A stretch of DNA of 64,000 bases from CAG-103 sp905215475. GTDB taxonomy: Bacteria; Bacillota; Clostridia; Oscillospirales; Oscillospiraceae. Numbering within the stretch: position 1 is the first letter of the stretch; the number at the start of each line of letters is the position of its first letter. Made by a program: the position numbers and the translations under genes. The notes below the pieces were generated by a model that was not told where the DNA came from, did not search any database, and saw only the letters and a program-made list of their open reading frames with translations. Location of the stretch: assembly GCA_905215475.1 (NCBI GenBank), contig CAJMPW010000001.1:186001-250000 (forward strand). Direction: 5' to 3'. Below are positions 57,518-64,000 of this stretch, piece after piece.

Positions 57518-60079
57518 ATGAAGCAACTGGTTTTGGGGATCCTGGCGCACGTGGACGCCGGGAAGACGACGCTGTCCGAGGCGCTGCTCTACCGCACGGG
57601 CGCGATCCGCGATCTCGGCCGCGTCGACCATAAAAACGCGCACATGGACACGCACGCGCTCGAGCGTGCGCGCGGCATCACGATCTTTTCGCGGCAGGCG
57701 CGCATGACGCTCGGCGACACGCAGATCACACTGCTCGACACACCGGGGCACGTGGACTTTTCCGCCGAGATGGAGCGCACGCTGCAGGTGCTCGATTATG
57801 CGGTGCTCGTCATCAGCGGCACGGACGGTGTGCAGGCGCACACGCAGACACTCTGGCAGCTGCTGCGGCGCTACCGTGTGCCGGTGTTCGTGTTCGTGAC
57901 GAAGATGGATCTGCCGGGGGCGGAGCGCTCGGCGCTCATGGATGACCTGCGCGCACACCTGAGCGGCGCGTGCGTGGACTTTACAGACCCTGATCCGGAG
58001 CAGATCGCCCTGTGTGATGAAGCGGCGCTCGAGCAGTATCTCGACACCGGCGCGCTGCCGGATGCGGCGGTGCGCGCGCTCATCCGCGGGCGAAAGCTCT
58101 TCCCGTGTCTGTTCGGCTCGGGCCTGAAGCTCGCGGGTGTGGATGAGCTGCTCGCGGCGCTCGCGCGCTACGCTGCGCCGCCGGATTACCCGTCGGAATT
58201 CGGCGCGCGGGTCTATAAGATCATGCGCGACGCGCAGGGCAATCGCCTCACATGTCTGAAGGTGACGGGCGGTCAGCTGCGCGTGCGTACCCCGCTGACG
58301 TATCTTCCGCGCGGCGCGGACACGCCCGTGCAGGAGAAGGTGAATGCCATCCGCCTCTACTCGGGAGAAAAATTTGAGACGGCGGAGACAGTCCCTGCGG
58401 GCGGCGTGTGCGCCGTGCAGGGACTCACGCAGACGTATCCGGGGCAGGGGCTCGGCAGCGCGGCCGCGTCCATGCCGCCGTCACTCGAACCGGTGCTGAC
58501 GTACCGTATCGGTCTGCCGCCGGATGTGGATGCGCGCGCGTTTTTGCCGCGCCTGCGTGAGCTTGAGGAGGAAGACCCGCAGCTGCACATCGTCTGTGAC
58601 GAGGCGCTGCGCGAGATCCACGTCCAGCTCATGGGCACGGTGCAGATCGAGGTGCTCAAAAGCCTCATCCGCGAGCGGTTCGATGTGGACGTGCAGGTCG
58701 ATTCCGGCCGCATCCTGTATCAGGAGACGATCGCGGCGCCGGTCGAGGGCGTGGGACATTTCGAGCCGCTGCGCCACTATGCCGAGGTGCACCTGCTGCT
58801 CGAGCCCGCCGAGCGCGGCACGGGGCTGACATTTGACACCTCCTGCAGCGAGGACGTGCTCGACCGGAACTGGCAGCGCCTGATCCTCACGCATCTGGGC
58901 GAAAAGTGCCACCGCGGCGTGCTCACCGGCGCACCGCTGACGGATGTGAAGATCACGCTGCTCGCCGGGCGCGCGCACGTCAAGCACACTGAGGGCGGCG
59001 ATTTCCGGCAGGCGACGTGGCGCGCTGTGCGGCAGGGGCTCATGCAGGCCGAGAGCGTTCTGCTCGAGCCGTACTATGCCTTTCGCATCGAGGTGCCGGC
59101 CGAGCAGATCGGCCGCGCGATCAGCGATGTGCGCCTCATGTGCGGCACGTTTTCCTCACCTGAGACGCACGGCGACATGGCCGTGCTCACGGGCCGCGCA
59201 CCGGTGAGCACGATGCGCGATTATCCCGCCGAGGTCGCGGCATATACGCGCGGGCGCGGACGCATCTCGTGCACCGTTGCGGGCTACGATACCTGCCACA
59301 ACGCGCAGGAGGTCATCGCAGAGAGCGGCTACGAGCCCACGCGCGATCTCGACAATACGCCCGACAGCGTCTTTTGCGCCCACGGTGCGGGCACGGTCAT
59401 CCCGTGGGACCGTGTGCGTGAGTATATGCATCTCGACACCGGCTTCGGCAAGGAGCAGCCCGCGCCCGAGGATACGCCGCGGATGTTCCGCCGCCGGTTC
59501 GATCTCGATGACCGCGAGCTCGAGCAGATCCTGCAGCGCGAGTTCGGTCCGATCCGCCGCGCGCAGTATGCAGCCCCTGTACGCAACGCCGCGCCCGGTG
59601 CGGACGATGCCGAGCGCGCGGAGCTGTTCCATCCCCGGCGTGAGCGCGTGATCGTGGACGGCTACAACGTCATCTTCGCGTGGGACGAGCTGCGTGCCCT
59701 TGCCGACAGCGGGCACATCGACGCCGCGCGCGAGCGGCTCATGGACGCACTGAGCAACTACGCCGCCTTCACGCGCCGCGAGGTCGTGGTCGTGTTCGAC
59801 GGCTACCGCGTCCCCGGCGGTCAGGGCGAGAAGTTCGACCGCAGCGGTCTGCACGTGGTCTTTACGCGGCAGGGCGAGACGGCGGACGCCTACATGGAAA
59901 AGCTCGCCGACGAGATCGGGAAAAACGACTCCGTGCGCGTCGTCACGTCCGACGCGCTCATCCAGCTCACGGCGCTGCGCGCGGGTGTGCTGCGCATGAG
60001 CGCGCGTGAATTCCGGCAGGAGCTGGCGCAGGTGGCGCAGCAGCTCGAGGCCGCCATCCGCGACCTGAACGGGAGGTGA
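57518..60079 (+). CDS. Tet(M)-like ribosomal GTPase fused to a NYN (YacP/Rae1-type) endoribonuclease
   Basis: This 853-residue protein joins two ribosome-directed modules. Residues 1 to about 640 are an EF-G-like translational GTPase of the ribosomal-protection group: G1 AHVDAGKTTLSE (10-21), G2 RGITIF (52-57), G3 DTPGHVDF (74-81), G4 TKMD (128-131), then the domain II-V blocks DVDVQVDSGRILYQETI and RPVSTM-like APVSTMRDYPAEVAAYTRGR. About 70 linker residues follow. Residues 710-853 are a NYN/PIN-like nuclease of the YacP (Rae1) family: RVIVDGYNVIFAW (Asp714), VVVFDGYRVPGGQGEKF (Asp761), ETADAYMEKLADEIG (Asp790) and VRVVTSDALIQ (Asp812), so all acidic active-site residues are present. Tet(M) itself is about 640 residues without a nuclease. 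ACGAGGTG precedes the ATG; the frame ends against a ylmH-like gene. Tetracycline resistance is possible but a stalled-ribosome role is at least as likely. Confidence 0.9.
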   Translation: MKQLVLGILAHVDAGKTTLSEALLYRTGAIRDLGRVDHKNAHMDTHALERARGITIFSRQARMTLGDTQITLLDTPGHVDFSAEMERTLQVLDYAVLVISGTDGVQAHTQTLWQLLRRYRVPVFVFVTKMDLPGAERSALMDDLRAHLSGACVDFTDPDPEQIALCDEAALEQYLDTGALPDAAVRALIRGRKLFPCLFGSGLKLAGVDELLAALARYAAPPDYPSEFGARVYKIMRDAQGNRLTCLKVTGGQLRVRTPLTYLPRGADTPVQEKVNAIRLYSGEKFETAETVPAGGVCAVQGLTQTYPGQGLGSAAASMPPSLEPVLTYRIGLPPDVDARAFLPRLRELEEEDPQLHIVCDEALREIHVQLMGTVQIEVLKSLIRERFDVDVQVDSGRILYQETIAAPVEGVGHFEPLRHYAEVHLLLEPAERGTGLTFDTSCSEDVLDRNWQRLILTHLGEKCHRGVLTGAPLTDVKITLLAGRAHVKHTEGGDFRQATWRAVRQGLMQAESVLLEPYYAFRIEVPAEQIGRAISDVRLMCGTFSSPETHGDMAVLTGRAPVSTMRDYPAEVAAYTRGRGRISCTVAGYDTCHNAQEVIAESGYEPTRDLDNTPDSVFCAHGAGTVIPWDRVREYMHLDTGFGKEQPAPEDTPRMFRRRFDLDDRELEQILQREFGPIRRAQYAAPVRNAAPGADDAERAELFHPRRERVIVDGYNVIFAWDELRALADSGHIDAARERLMDALSNYAAFTRREVVVVFDGYRVPGGQGEKFDRSGLHVVFTRQGETADAYMEKLADEIGKNDSVRVVTSDALIQLTALRAGVLRMSAREFRQELAQVAQQLEAAIRDLNGR

Positions 60080-60084
60080 GGGGA

Positions 60085-60825
60085 ATGGAGGAGGATCTTC
60101 TGCGGCGTGCAGCCGATCTGGCTGAGCGCTGTGAGCGCACGGCTTCGGTCACGTCCACGGCATTTCTGACCCCTGCGGAGCAGTATGCGCTCACAAACTG
60201 GGCGCGTCATCGTGACTGCACGCTCGTGCTGCACGGCGGCGCGGAGGGATGCGAGCGGCAGGTGGCGTTTTTCCTGCCGTTTTACCTCACGCCGGCGGAC
60301 TTTGACCCTGCGGAGCATCTGCGCGCGGTGCAGTTTTCGGCGCCCTTCGCCGCGCCCGGTCACCGGGACTATCTCGGCGCGATCCTCGGTCTCGGCATCC
60401 GGCGCGAATGGGTCGGCGACATTCTTGTGCAGGCGCACGGTGCGTTCGTGTTCTGCCTGCCGAGCGTGGAGCCGGAGCTGCGCACGCTCGAACAGGTCGG
60501 CCGCGCGGGCGTGAAGGCGGCGGCAGTGCCGCTGTCCGCAGTGCCCGTGCCGGAGCGCAAGGTGCGCCCCGTGACGTTCACGGTGCAGTCGGCGCGGCTG
60601 GATGCCGTCGTGAGCGGGATGTTTCGCCTCTCGCGCACGAGCGCCGCGGCGCAGATCCGTGCGGGCGCGGTGCACCTCAACTATGCTGAGTGCCTGCGTC
60701 CGGATGCGCCGGTCGCGGCGGGCGACGTGCTGTCGCTGCGCGGCGCGGGCAAGGGTGCGGTCACGGAGGTCGGCGGCGTGTCACGCAAGGGACGGCAGTT
60801 TGTGACGGCGGAGCTCTGGCAGTGA
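60085..60825 (+). CDS. ylmH: YlmH-like S4-domain RNA-binding protein
   Basis: This 246-residue protein has the YlmH layout: an N-terminal helix-rich part with FLTPAEQYALTNWA, a central alpha/beta domain (LVLHGGAEGCERQVAFFLP, DYLGAILGLGIRREWVGDI) and a C-terminal S4 domain (ARLDAVVSGMFRLSRTSAAA, then IRAGAVHLNY). YlmH is a 50S-associated factor, paralogous to RqcP, acting in ribosome-associated quality control in Bacillus. Usually the gene sits in the divisome cluster near sepF and divIVA; here it follows the GTPase-NYN fusion by five bases. ATG 60085 is used with GGGAGG upstream; a GTG at 60076 overlaps the previous stop. Two terminators follow. Confidence 0.9.
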   Translation: MEEDLLRRAADLAERCERTASVTSTAFLTPAEQYALTNWARHRDCTLVLHGGAEGCERQVAFFLPFYLTPADFDPAEHLRAVQFSAPFAAPGHRDYLGAILGLGIRREWVGDILVQAHGAFVFCLPSVEPELRTLEQVGRAGVKAAAVPLSAVPVPERKVRPVTFTVQSARLDAVVSGMFRLSRTSAAAQIRAGAVHLNYAECLRPDAPVAAGDVLSLRGAGKGAVTEVGGVSRKGRQFVTAELWQ

Positions 60826-60842
60826 GCGCACAAATGTAAAAA

Positions 60843-60871
60843 CCGCCGCACCGGTGCTTCGGTGCGGCGGG
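60843..60871 (+). terminator. GC-rich hairpin after ylmH
   Basis: CCGCCGCACC and GGTGCGGCGG form the stem; the tail is AT-rich rather than pure T. Confidence 0.65.
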
Positions 60872-60876
60872 ATATA

Positions 60877-60910
60877 AAAAATCTCCGGAGTCTGACTCCG
60901 GAGATTTTTG
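60877..60910. terminator. Bidirectional terminator between ylmH and the helical-repeat membrane protein
   Basis: AAAAATCTCCGGAGT and ACTCCGGAGATTTTT form a long stem with A and T runs on both sides. Confidence 0.9.
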
Positions 60911-60925
60911 TCGGGTTGTCTTGTC

Positions 60926-62383
60926 TTACTCGGCGATCGGCTCGGCGACCGGAGCGGCAGCAGCGGCGGCCTGATCGGCAACAGCCTTCTGCGAACGCTT
61001 GTAAGCGCCGGAGACGACACACGCGATGATCGCAAACAGGATCGCAACGATGGCCAGGATGACGATCGCGACGAACTGGGTGTGACCCGTGAACTTATAG
61101 GTGGCATTGGCCGCATCGCCATAGCGGCAGGCGAACGTGTAGCCGGTGTAGCCGGTGAGCATGCCGATGACGTTGCCGGCAACGGCGAGGACAGCGGAGA
61201 TGATGCCGCAGACGGAGGCGGTCACGATCTTGCCCTTGCTGATGCGGATCACGGACAGGATGCCGAACAGGCCGGCGATAAGACCGAGCACGGAGGCGAG
61301 GAGCATCATGGCGACGACGCCGATTCTGCCCATAACTTCCTTGGTGACGGCGGCGGTCTGGTAGACCTCGATGTAGTCCTTACCGGCCTGGCCGACCGCG
61401 CGGCAGTTGTCGAGGTTCAGGTACTGGCAGCCGTTGACGACGCGGACTTCACCGTTGTCGTCGAGCTCCCAGATGGAGAAGTTCTCGCCGTAGCGCTCTT
61501 TGAGGATGTCGGCAACGCTCGGGCACATGACCTTGTCGCCCTTGCCTTCGTTGTTCATGTAAGCGGGCTGAGTCATCAGGAGCTCACAGCCGGCAGCGAC
61601 CTGTGCGCAGCCGTCCTCGAACACGCCGAGCTGCTTCTTGCCGTCGGCGAGCTGGTTGCCGCCGGCCGCAAGATCGACCTCGCCCTGCGCGAGCTGCTTC
61701 TCAGCGTCTCTGAGCTGAGCCTCGCCGGCAGCGATGGCCTTCTCGGCCTCGGCCAGCTGGACCAGACCGTCTTCATACTGCTTGAGCTGGGCCTTGCCGT
61801 CCGCGACCATCTTCTGGATGTAAGCCGGCAGGTCAGTCACGTCGGCGGGGATATCCAGACCCTGCTTGGCCGCGATCGGACGCACGACGGAGACGAACCA
61901 CGCCTGCGCGTTCGAGAAGCCGGCGAGGTTTGCGATGGTGCCGTCGCGGAACTCGACATACTGGTTAACGTAGGGCATCAGAGGCTCGATCTTGGCGAGG
62001 GTGGCCTTGCCTTCATTGTAGGCTGCGGTGTTGTCCTCAATCTGCTTCTTGCCGGCGGCGTACTGGGCCTTGCCTTCCTCGAGCTGCTTCTTGCCGGCGT
62101 AGTAGGCGGCGTAGCCCGCGGAGAGCGTCGACTTGCCTTCGGAGTAGGCGATCAGACCGGCGGTGTAGGTGTCCACACCGGCGAGGTACGTGCCCTCGTT
62201 CTCCTGCAGCTGGTCAAGACCGTCGTTGAGCGTCTCGATCGCTTCCAGACCCTCTTTCGCGTCCTCTTCCTTATACTCTTTGACATTCATGATGTCGCTG
62301 AAGCTGCTCACTCCGGCGAACAGGCCGAAGATACTCGCAGCGATCAGGCAGACGCTGATGATGGTGAGTAATACTTTTTTCAT
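60926..62383 (-). CDS. Membrane protein with YhgE-like glycine heptad stalk
   Basis: This 485-residue protein has an N-terminal membrane helix (VLLTIISVCLIAASIFGLFA), a large external domain built of helical repeats with a glycine every seven residues or so (LEEGKAQYAAGKKQ, YNEGKATL, IAAGEAQLRDAEKQLAQGEV), and four C-terminal membrane helices from about residue 345. The X-X-G-K/Q heptads are the stalk type found in YhgE/Pip and in some ABC permeases and RND-associated proteins. No ATPase is adjacent. GGAGGAACG precedes the ATG. Function is unknown; export-associated or phage-receptor-like roles are guesses. A possible promoter (TTGTGA, 16 bases, TATGCT) lies on the minus strand near 62435-62462. 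Confidence 0.75.
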   Translation of the reverse strand: MKKVLLTIISVCLIAASIFGLFAGVSSFSDIMNVKEYKEEDAKEGLEAIETLNDGLDQLQENEGTYLAGVDTYTAGLIAYSEGKSTLSAGYAAYYAGKKQLEEGKAQYAAGKKQIEDNTAAYNEGKATLAKIEPLMPYVNQYVEFRDGTIANLAGFSNAQAWFVSVVRPIAAKQGLDIPADVTDLPAYIQKMVADGKAQLKQYEDGLVQLAEAEKAIAAGEAQLRDAEKQLAQGEVDLAAGGNQLADGKKQLGVFEDGCAQVAAGCELLMTQPAYMNNEGKGDKVMCPSVADILKERYGENFSIWELDDNGEVRVVNGCQYLNLDNCRAVGQAGKDYIEVYQTAAVTKEVMGRIGVVAMMLLASVLGLIAGLFGILSVIRISKGKIVTASVCGIISAVLAVAGNVIGMLTGYTGYTFACRYGDAANATYKFTGHTQFVAIVILAIVAILFAIIACVVSGAYKRSQKAVADQAAAAAAPVAEPIAE

Positions 62384-62711
62384 ATCGTTCCTCCACTCAT
62401 TTAAGCAAATTTCAGTCTAATACCGAACGCTTAGCATAAACTATATCTTAAATTTCACAAAATCGCAAGAGAAACAGAATATTTCTTTTCCAACCGCCAA
62501 AAAACCGTCTTTTTGCAACAAATATGAAAGGGATTGTTGTGCAGAATTTCCGTTTTCTACGTTTGCGATTTGGTGGTTTTTTGCTCCTGGTTCAACATAT
62601 TCGTGCGGGTGTGAAAACTTGTCTGCAAAAGCGCAAAGATCGCGCAGCGGCGCTTTCTGGACAAAGAGAAACCGGCGTCCGAAAGCTCCGGACGCCGGTC
62701 GGCGGATCGAT
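62384..62711. other. 328-base intergenic region without a gene
   Basis: It holds the probable promoter of the 60926 gene on the left and the terminator of the CooT gene on the right (62671-62699). The short frames inside lack ribosome binding sites. Confidence 0.55.
62671..62699 (-). terminator. Terminator of the nickel-protein operon
   Basis: On the minus strand ACCGGCGTCCGGAG pairs with TTCGGACGCCGGT, followed by a T-rich tail (TTCTCTTTG). Confidence 0.75.
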
Positions 62712-62900
62712 TCAGCAGGCCTCGATGAGGATGACGTTGCTCATCAGGTCCACTTTCTTGAGTTTGCCGGGGATGACCTTGCGGATTCCCATCAGGTCGG
62801 TCAGCGTGACGTTCTCGCCGTCGGCAGAGACGTTGCACACGCGCGAGCAGACGAGGTTCTCCTTGCCGTCCCGGATCTCATACGCATCGGAAAGACACAT
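62712..62900 (-). CDS. cooT: CooT-family nickel-binding protein
   Basis: This 62-residue protein has the CooT pattern: an N-terminal MCLSDAYEI with Cys2, a small beta-barrel core (VCNVSADGENVTLTDLMG) and a closing KKVDLMSNVILIE. CooT of Rhodospirillum rubrum is a Cys2-dependent nickel chaperone for carbon monoxide dehydrogenase; many anaerobes carry such proteins without a known target. The ATG has AAAAGGAGCG upstream. It follows the His-rich gene by 22 bases and shares its promoter. Confidence 0.87.
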   Translation of the reverse strand: MCLSDAYEIRDGKENLVCSRVCNVSADGENVTLTDLMGIRKVIPGKLKKVDLMSNVILIEAC

Positions 62901-62922
62901 GGTATTCGCTCCTTTTTACCCG

Positions 62923-63204
62923 TCAGGCCTGCTTGGCAAGCTCGAGGGCTTTTTCGAGCTTGCTGTTGCCGTGGTCATATTCGTGCAGCGCCTCGGCCAG
63001 AGCCGCAGCCGCCTCGGTCTTGCCGGCAGCCTCGAGCGTGTGGCAGATGTCGTGCAGCTCGTCGGCGTGGTGGCGGTTGTGGTCGAGCATATAGGTCAGC
63101 AGCGCCAGCACCTCTTCGTGGCTCATCGGCTTGTCGCCGGTGTGCTCGTGGCTGTGCGGATGGCAGTGATGTGCATGATCGTGATCGTGTTCATGTTCGT
63201 GCAT
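62923..63204 (-). CDS. Histidine-rich small protein, probable nickel/metal binder
   Basis: The 93-residue protein begins with a metal-binding tail of about 25 residues holding some 11 His (HEHEHDHDHAHHCHPHSHEH), then a compact helical domain (SHEEVLALLTYMLDHNRHHA, ADELHDICHTLEAAG, LHEYDHGNSKLEKALELA). The same helical domain occurs in clostridial proteins next to CooT and CODH or hydrogenase genes. Nickel storage or delivery is inferred. The start at 63204 follows AAAGGAG; a GTG nine bases upstream would add MFP. A promoter with TTGATT, 17 bases and TAGAAT (63307-63279) lies upstream on the minus strand. Confidence 0.82.
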   Translation of the reverse strand: MHEHEHDHDHAHHCHPHSHEHTGDKPMSHEEVLALLTYMLDHNRHHADELHDICHTLEAAGKTEAAAALAEALHEYDHGNSKLEKALELAKQA

Positions 63205-63278
63205 GGGGAACACTCCTTTCTTGAGCAGGACAGGAAAAACGTGTCAGAAATGATACCTGTCCAGTATGGATTGTTCAA

Positions 63279-63307
63279 ATTCTATCACACTTTTTTGTTG
63301 AAATCAA
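63279..63307 (-). promoter_or_regulatory. Promoter of the His-rich/CooT operon
   Basis: On the minus strand TTGATT (63307-63302), 17-base spacer, TAGAAT (63284-63279). Confidence 0.7.
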
Positions 63308-63465
63308 CAATTTTTTTGCCATTGCGTGCCGTGTGGGGCTTGTAAAATGTGCGCAGATGTGTTAATCTCTTGACGAGAGGAGCGGCAGCGCCGCTCTCTT
63401 AAATGGAAAAGGTAAACACAAGGCAAAGGCAAAAAACACAAATATTCGGGAGGAGAAGTAATATT

Positions 63466-64000
63466 ATGAAGTATTTTGGCGGATGCGACGTAGGTTCCAC
63501 CTACACGAAGGCAGTCATTCTGGACGAGAACGGCAAAATGTGCGCCGACACCACGATTCGCAGCAAGATCAACGCTGAGCAGTCTGCGATCGCGGCGATG
63601 GAAGAAGTCTGCGGCAAGGTTGGCCTGAAGGACTCCAAGGATCTCGCTTACCTGATCGGTACCGGTTACGGCCGTAACAAGGTCCCGTTCGCTGACGAGA
63701 ACATCTCCGAGATCTCCTGCCACGCCATGGGCGTTCACGTCACCAACCCCGAAGTCCGCGCCATCATCGACATCGGCGGCCAGGACGTTAAGGGCATCAG
63801 CATCGACACCGACGGCACGGTCAAGAGCTTCGCTATGAACGATAAGTGCTCCGCCGGTACCGGCCGTTTCTTCGAGGCCATGGCCCGCTCCTTCGAGCTG
63901 AGCCTGCCTGAGTTCTCGAACCTGTCCCTGTCTGCGAAGAACGTCATCCCCATCACCGCACAGTGCACCGTTTTCGCTGAGTCCGAAGTCATCACCCTCG
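63466..64000 (+). CDS. 2-hydroxyacyl-CoA dehydratase activator / BadF-type ATPase, truncated by window edge
   Basis: The first 178 residues are visible and open to the edge. The ASKHA-fold start KYFGGCDVGSTYTKAVILDE, the second phosphate motif IIDIGGQDVKGISIDTDG, the block MNDKCSAGTGRFFEAMA with the Cys that binds the bridging [4Fe-4S] cluster, and QCTVFAESEV are those of HgdC/FldI-type activators, which use ATP to drive one-electron reduction of 2-hydroxyacyl-CoA dehydratases in amino-acid fermentation. The dehydratase subunits should follow beyond the edge. GGGAGGAGAA precedes the ATG. The codon choice (almost all C- or G-ending) suggests high expression. Confidence 0.92.
   Translation, partial: MKYFGGCDVGSTYTKAVILDENGKMCADTTIRSKINAEQSAIAAMEEVCGKVGLKDSKDLAYLIGTGYGRNKVPFADENISEISCHAMGVHVTNPEVRAIIDIGGQDVKGISIDTDGTVKSFAMNDKCSAGTGRFFEAMARSFELSLPEFSNLSLSAKNVIPITAQCTVFAESEVITL

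Noticed and set aside
57518..60079. Acquired tetracycline resistance gene tet(M)/tet(W)
   Set aside because: The protein is much longer than Tet(M), has genome-like GC content, lacks mobile-element flanks and carries a nuclease domain. It is better described as a chromosomal Tet(M)-like GTPase fusion; resistance is untested.

Overview
The window is a GC-rich (about 60-65 % by eye) chromosomal segment of an anaerobic, gut-type Firmicute, most likely of the Oscillospiraceae (Oscillibacter/Lawsonibacter/Dysosmobacter-like). This is inferred from strong AGGAGG-type ribosome binding sites, consensus sigma-A promoters with 17-bp spacers, a T-box leader in front of cysS, a YtrA-type GntR/ABC exporter operon, SLH-domain and GLUG surface proteins, a bile-salt-hydrolase-like gene, a GTP-dependent PEP carboxykinase and a 2-hydroxyacyl-CoA dehydratase activator. 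No rRNA, CRISPR array, intact insertion sequence or phage module is visible. Layout. 1-8.4 kb: end of a sodium symporter, a zinc-ribbon HtrA protease, a ytrABC-like exporter operon with its own operator, and mnmG. 8.5-11.9 kb: a polar amino-acid ABC transporter, followed by a second binding protein whose fold order is circularly permuted. 12-16.4 kb: a polysaccharide flippase, a small-multidrug-export family protein, pckG and a divergent signal peptidase II. 16.4-17.4 kb: a gene-poor island with two and a bit copies of a 122-bp repeat, a strong minus-strand transcription unit that looks like a structured RNA, and a 20-codon ORF. 17.5-28.2 kb: housekeeping genes (a parvulin foldase, tcdA, a lipase-like hydrolase, a eukaryotic-type hexokinase, an SPFH/NfeD pair, a YerC-type repressor, a methyltransferase, hslO), a Val-Phe-Gly-Cys tRNA operon and a pyridoxal kinase. 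28.4-34.7 kb: an RND/MMPL exporter and an overlapping giant GLUG-repeat membrane protein. 34.9-44.5 kb: mostly minus-strand housekeeping genes: cysS with T-box, pgsA-rimO-recX-recA, prmC-yqhQ and a two-component system; a GerMN lipoprotein lies divergently. 44.6-51.6 kb: a phosphopantetheinyl transferase, tRNA-Leu, an AT-rich insertion carrying a TIR-domain gene, a bile-salt-hydrolase-like gene, a 5'-truncated LTA-synthase-like gene, and a Ser/Thr kinase with Ig-like instead of PASTA extracellular domains. 51.8-57.2 kb: a flavodoxin-like protein, an SLH/leucine-rich surface protein, a YkvI-like transporter and a sugar-nucleotidyltransferase. 57.5-60.8 kb: a Tet(M)-like ribosomal GTPase fused to a YacP/Rae1-type NYN endonuclease, coupled to a YlmH-type S4 protein. 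60.9-64 kb: a helical-repeat membrane protein, a His-rich/CooT nickel pair and the start of a 2-hydroxyacyl-CoA dehydratase activator. The most interesting signals are the GTPase-NYN fusion with ylmH (a candidate ribosome-rescue module), the circularly permuted binding protein at 11.0-11.8 kb, the TIR gene on its AT-rich insertion, and the unassigned 305-nt RNA at 16.7-17.05 kb. All family calls are by eye from motifs; no database search was run.
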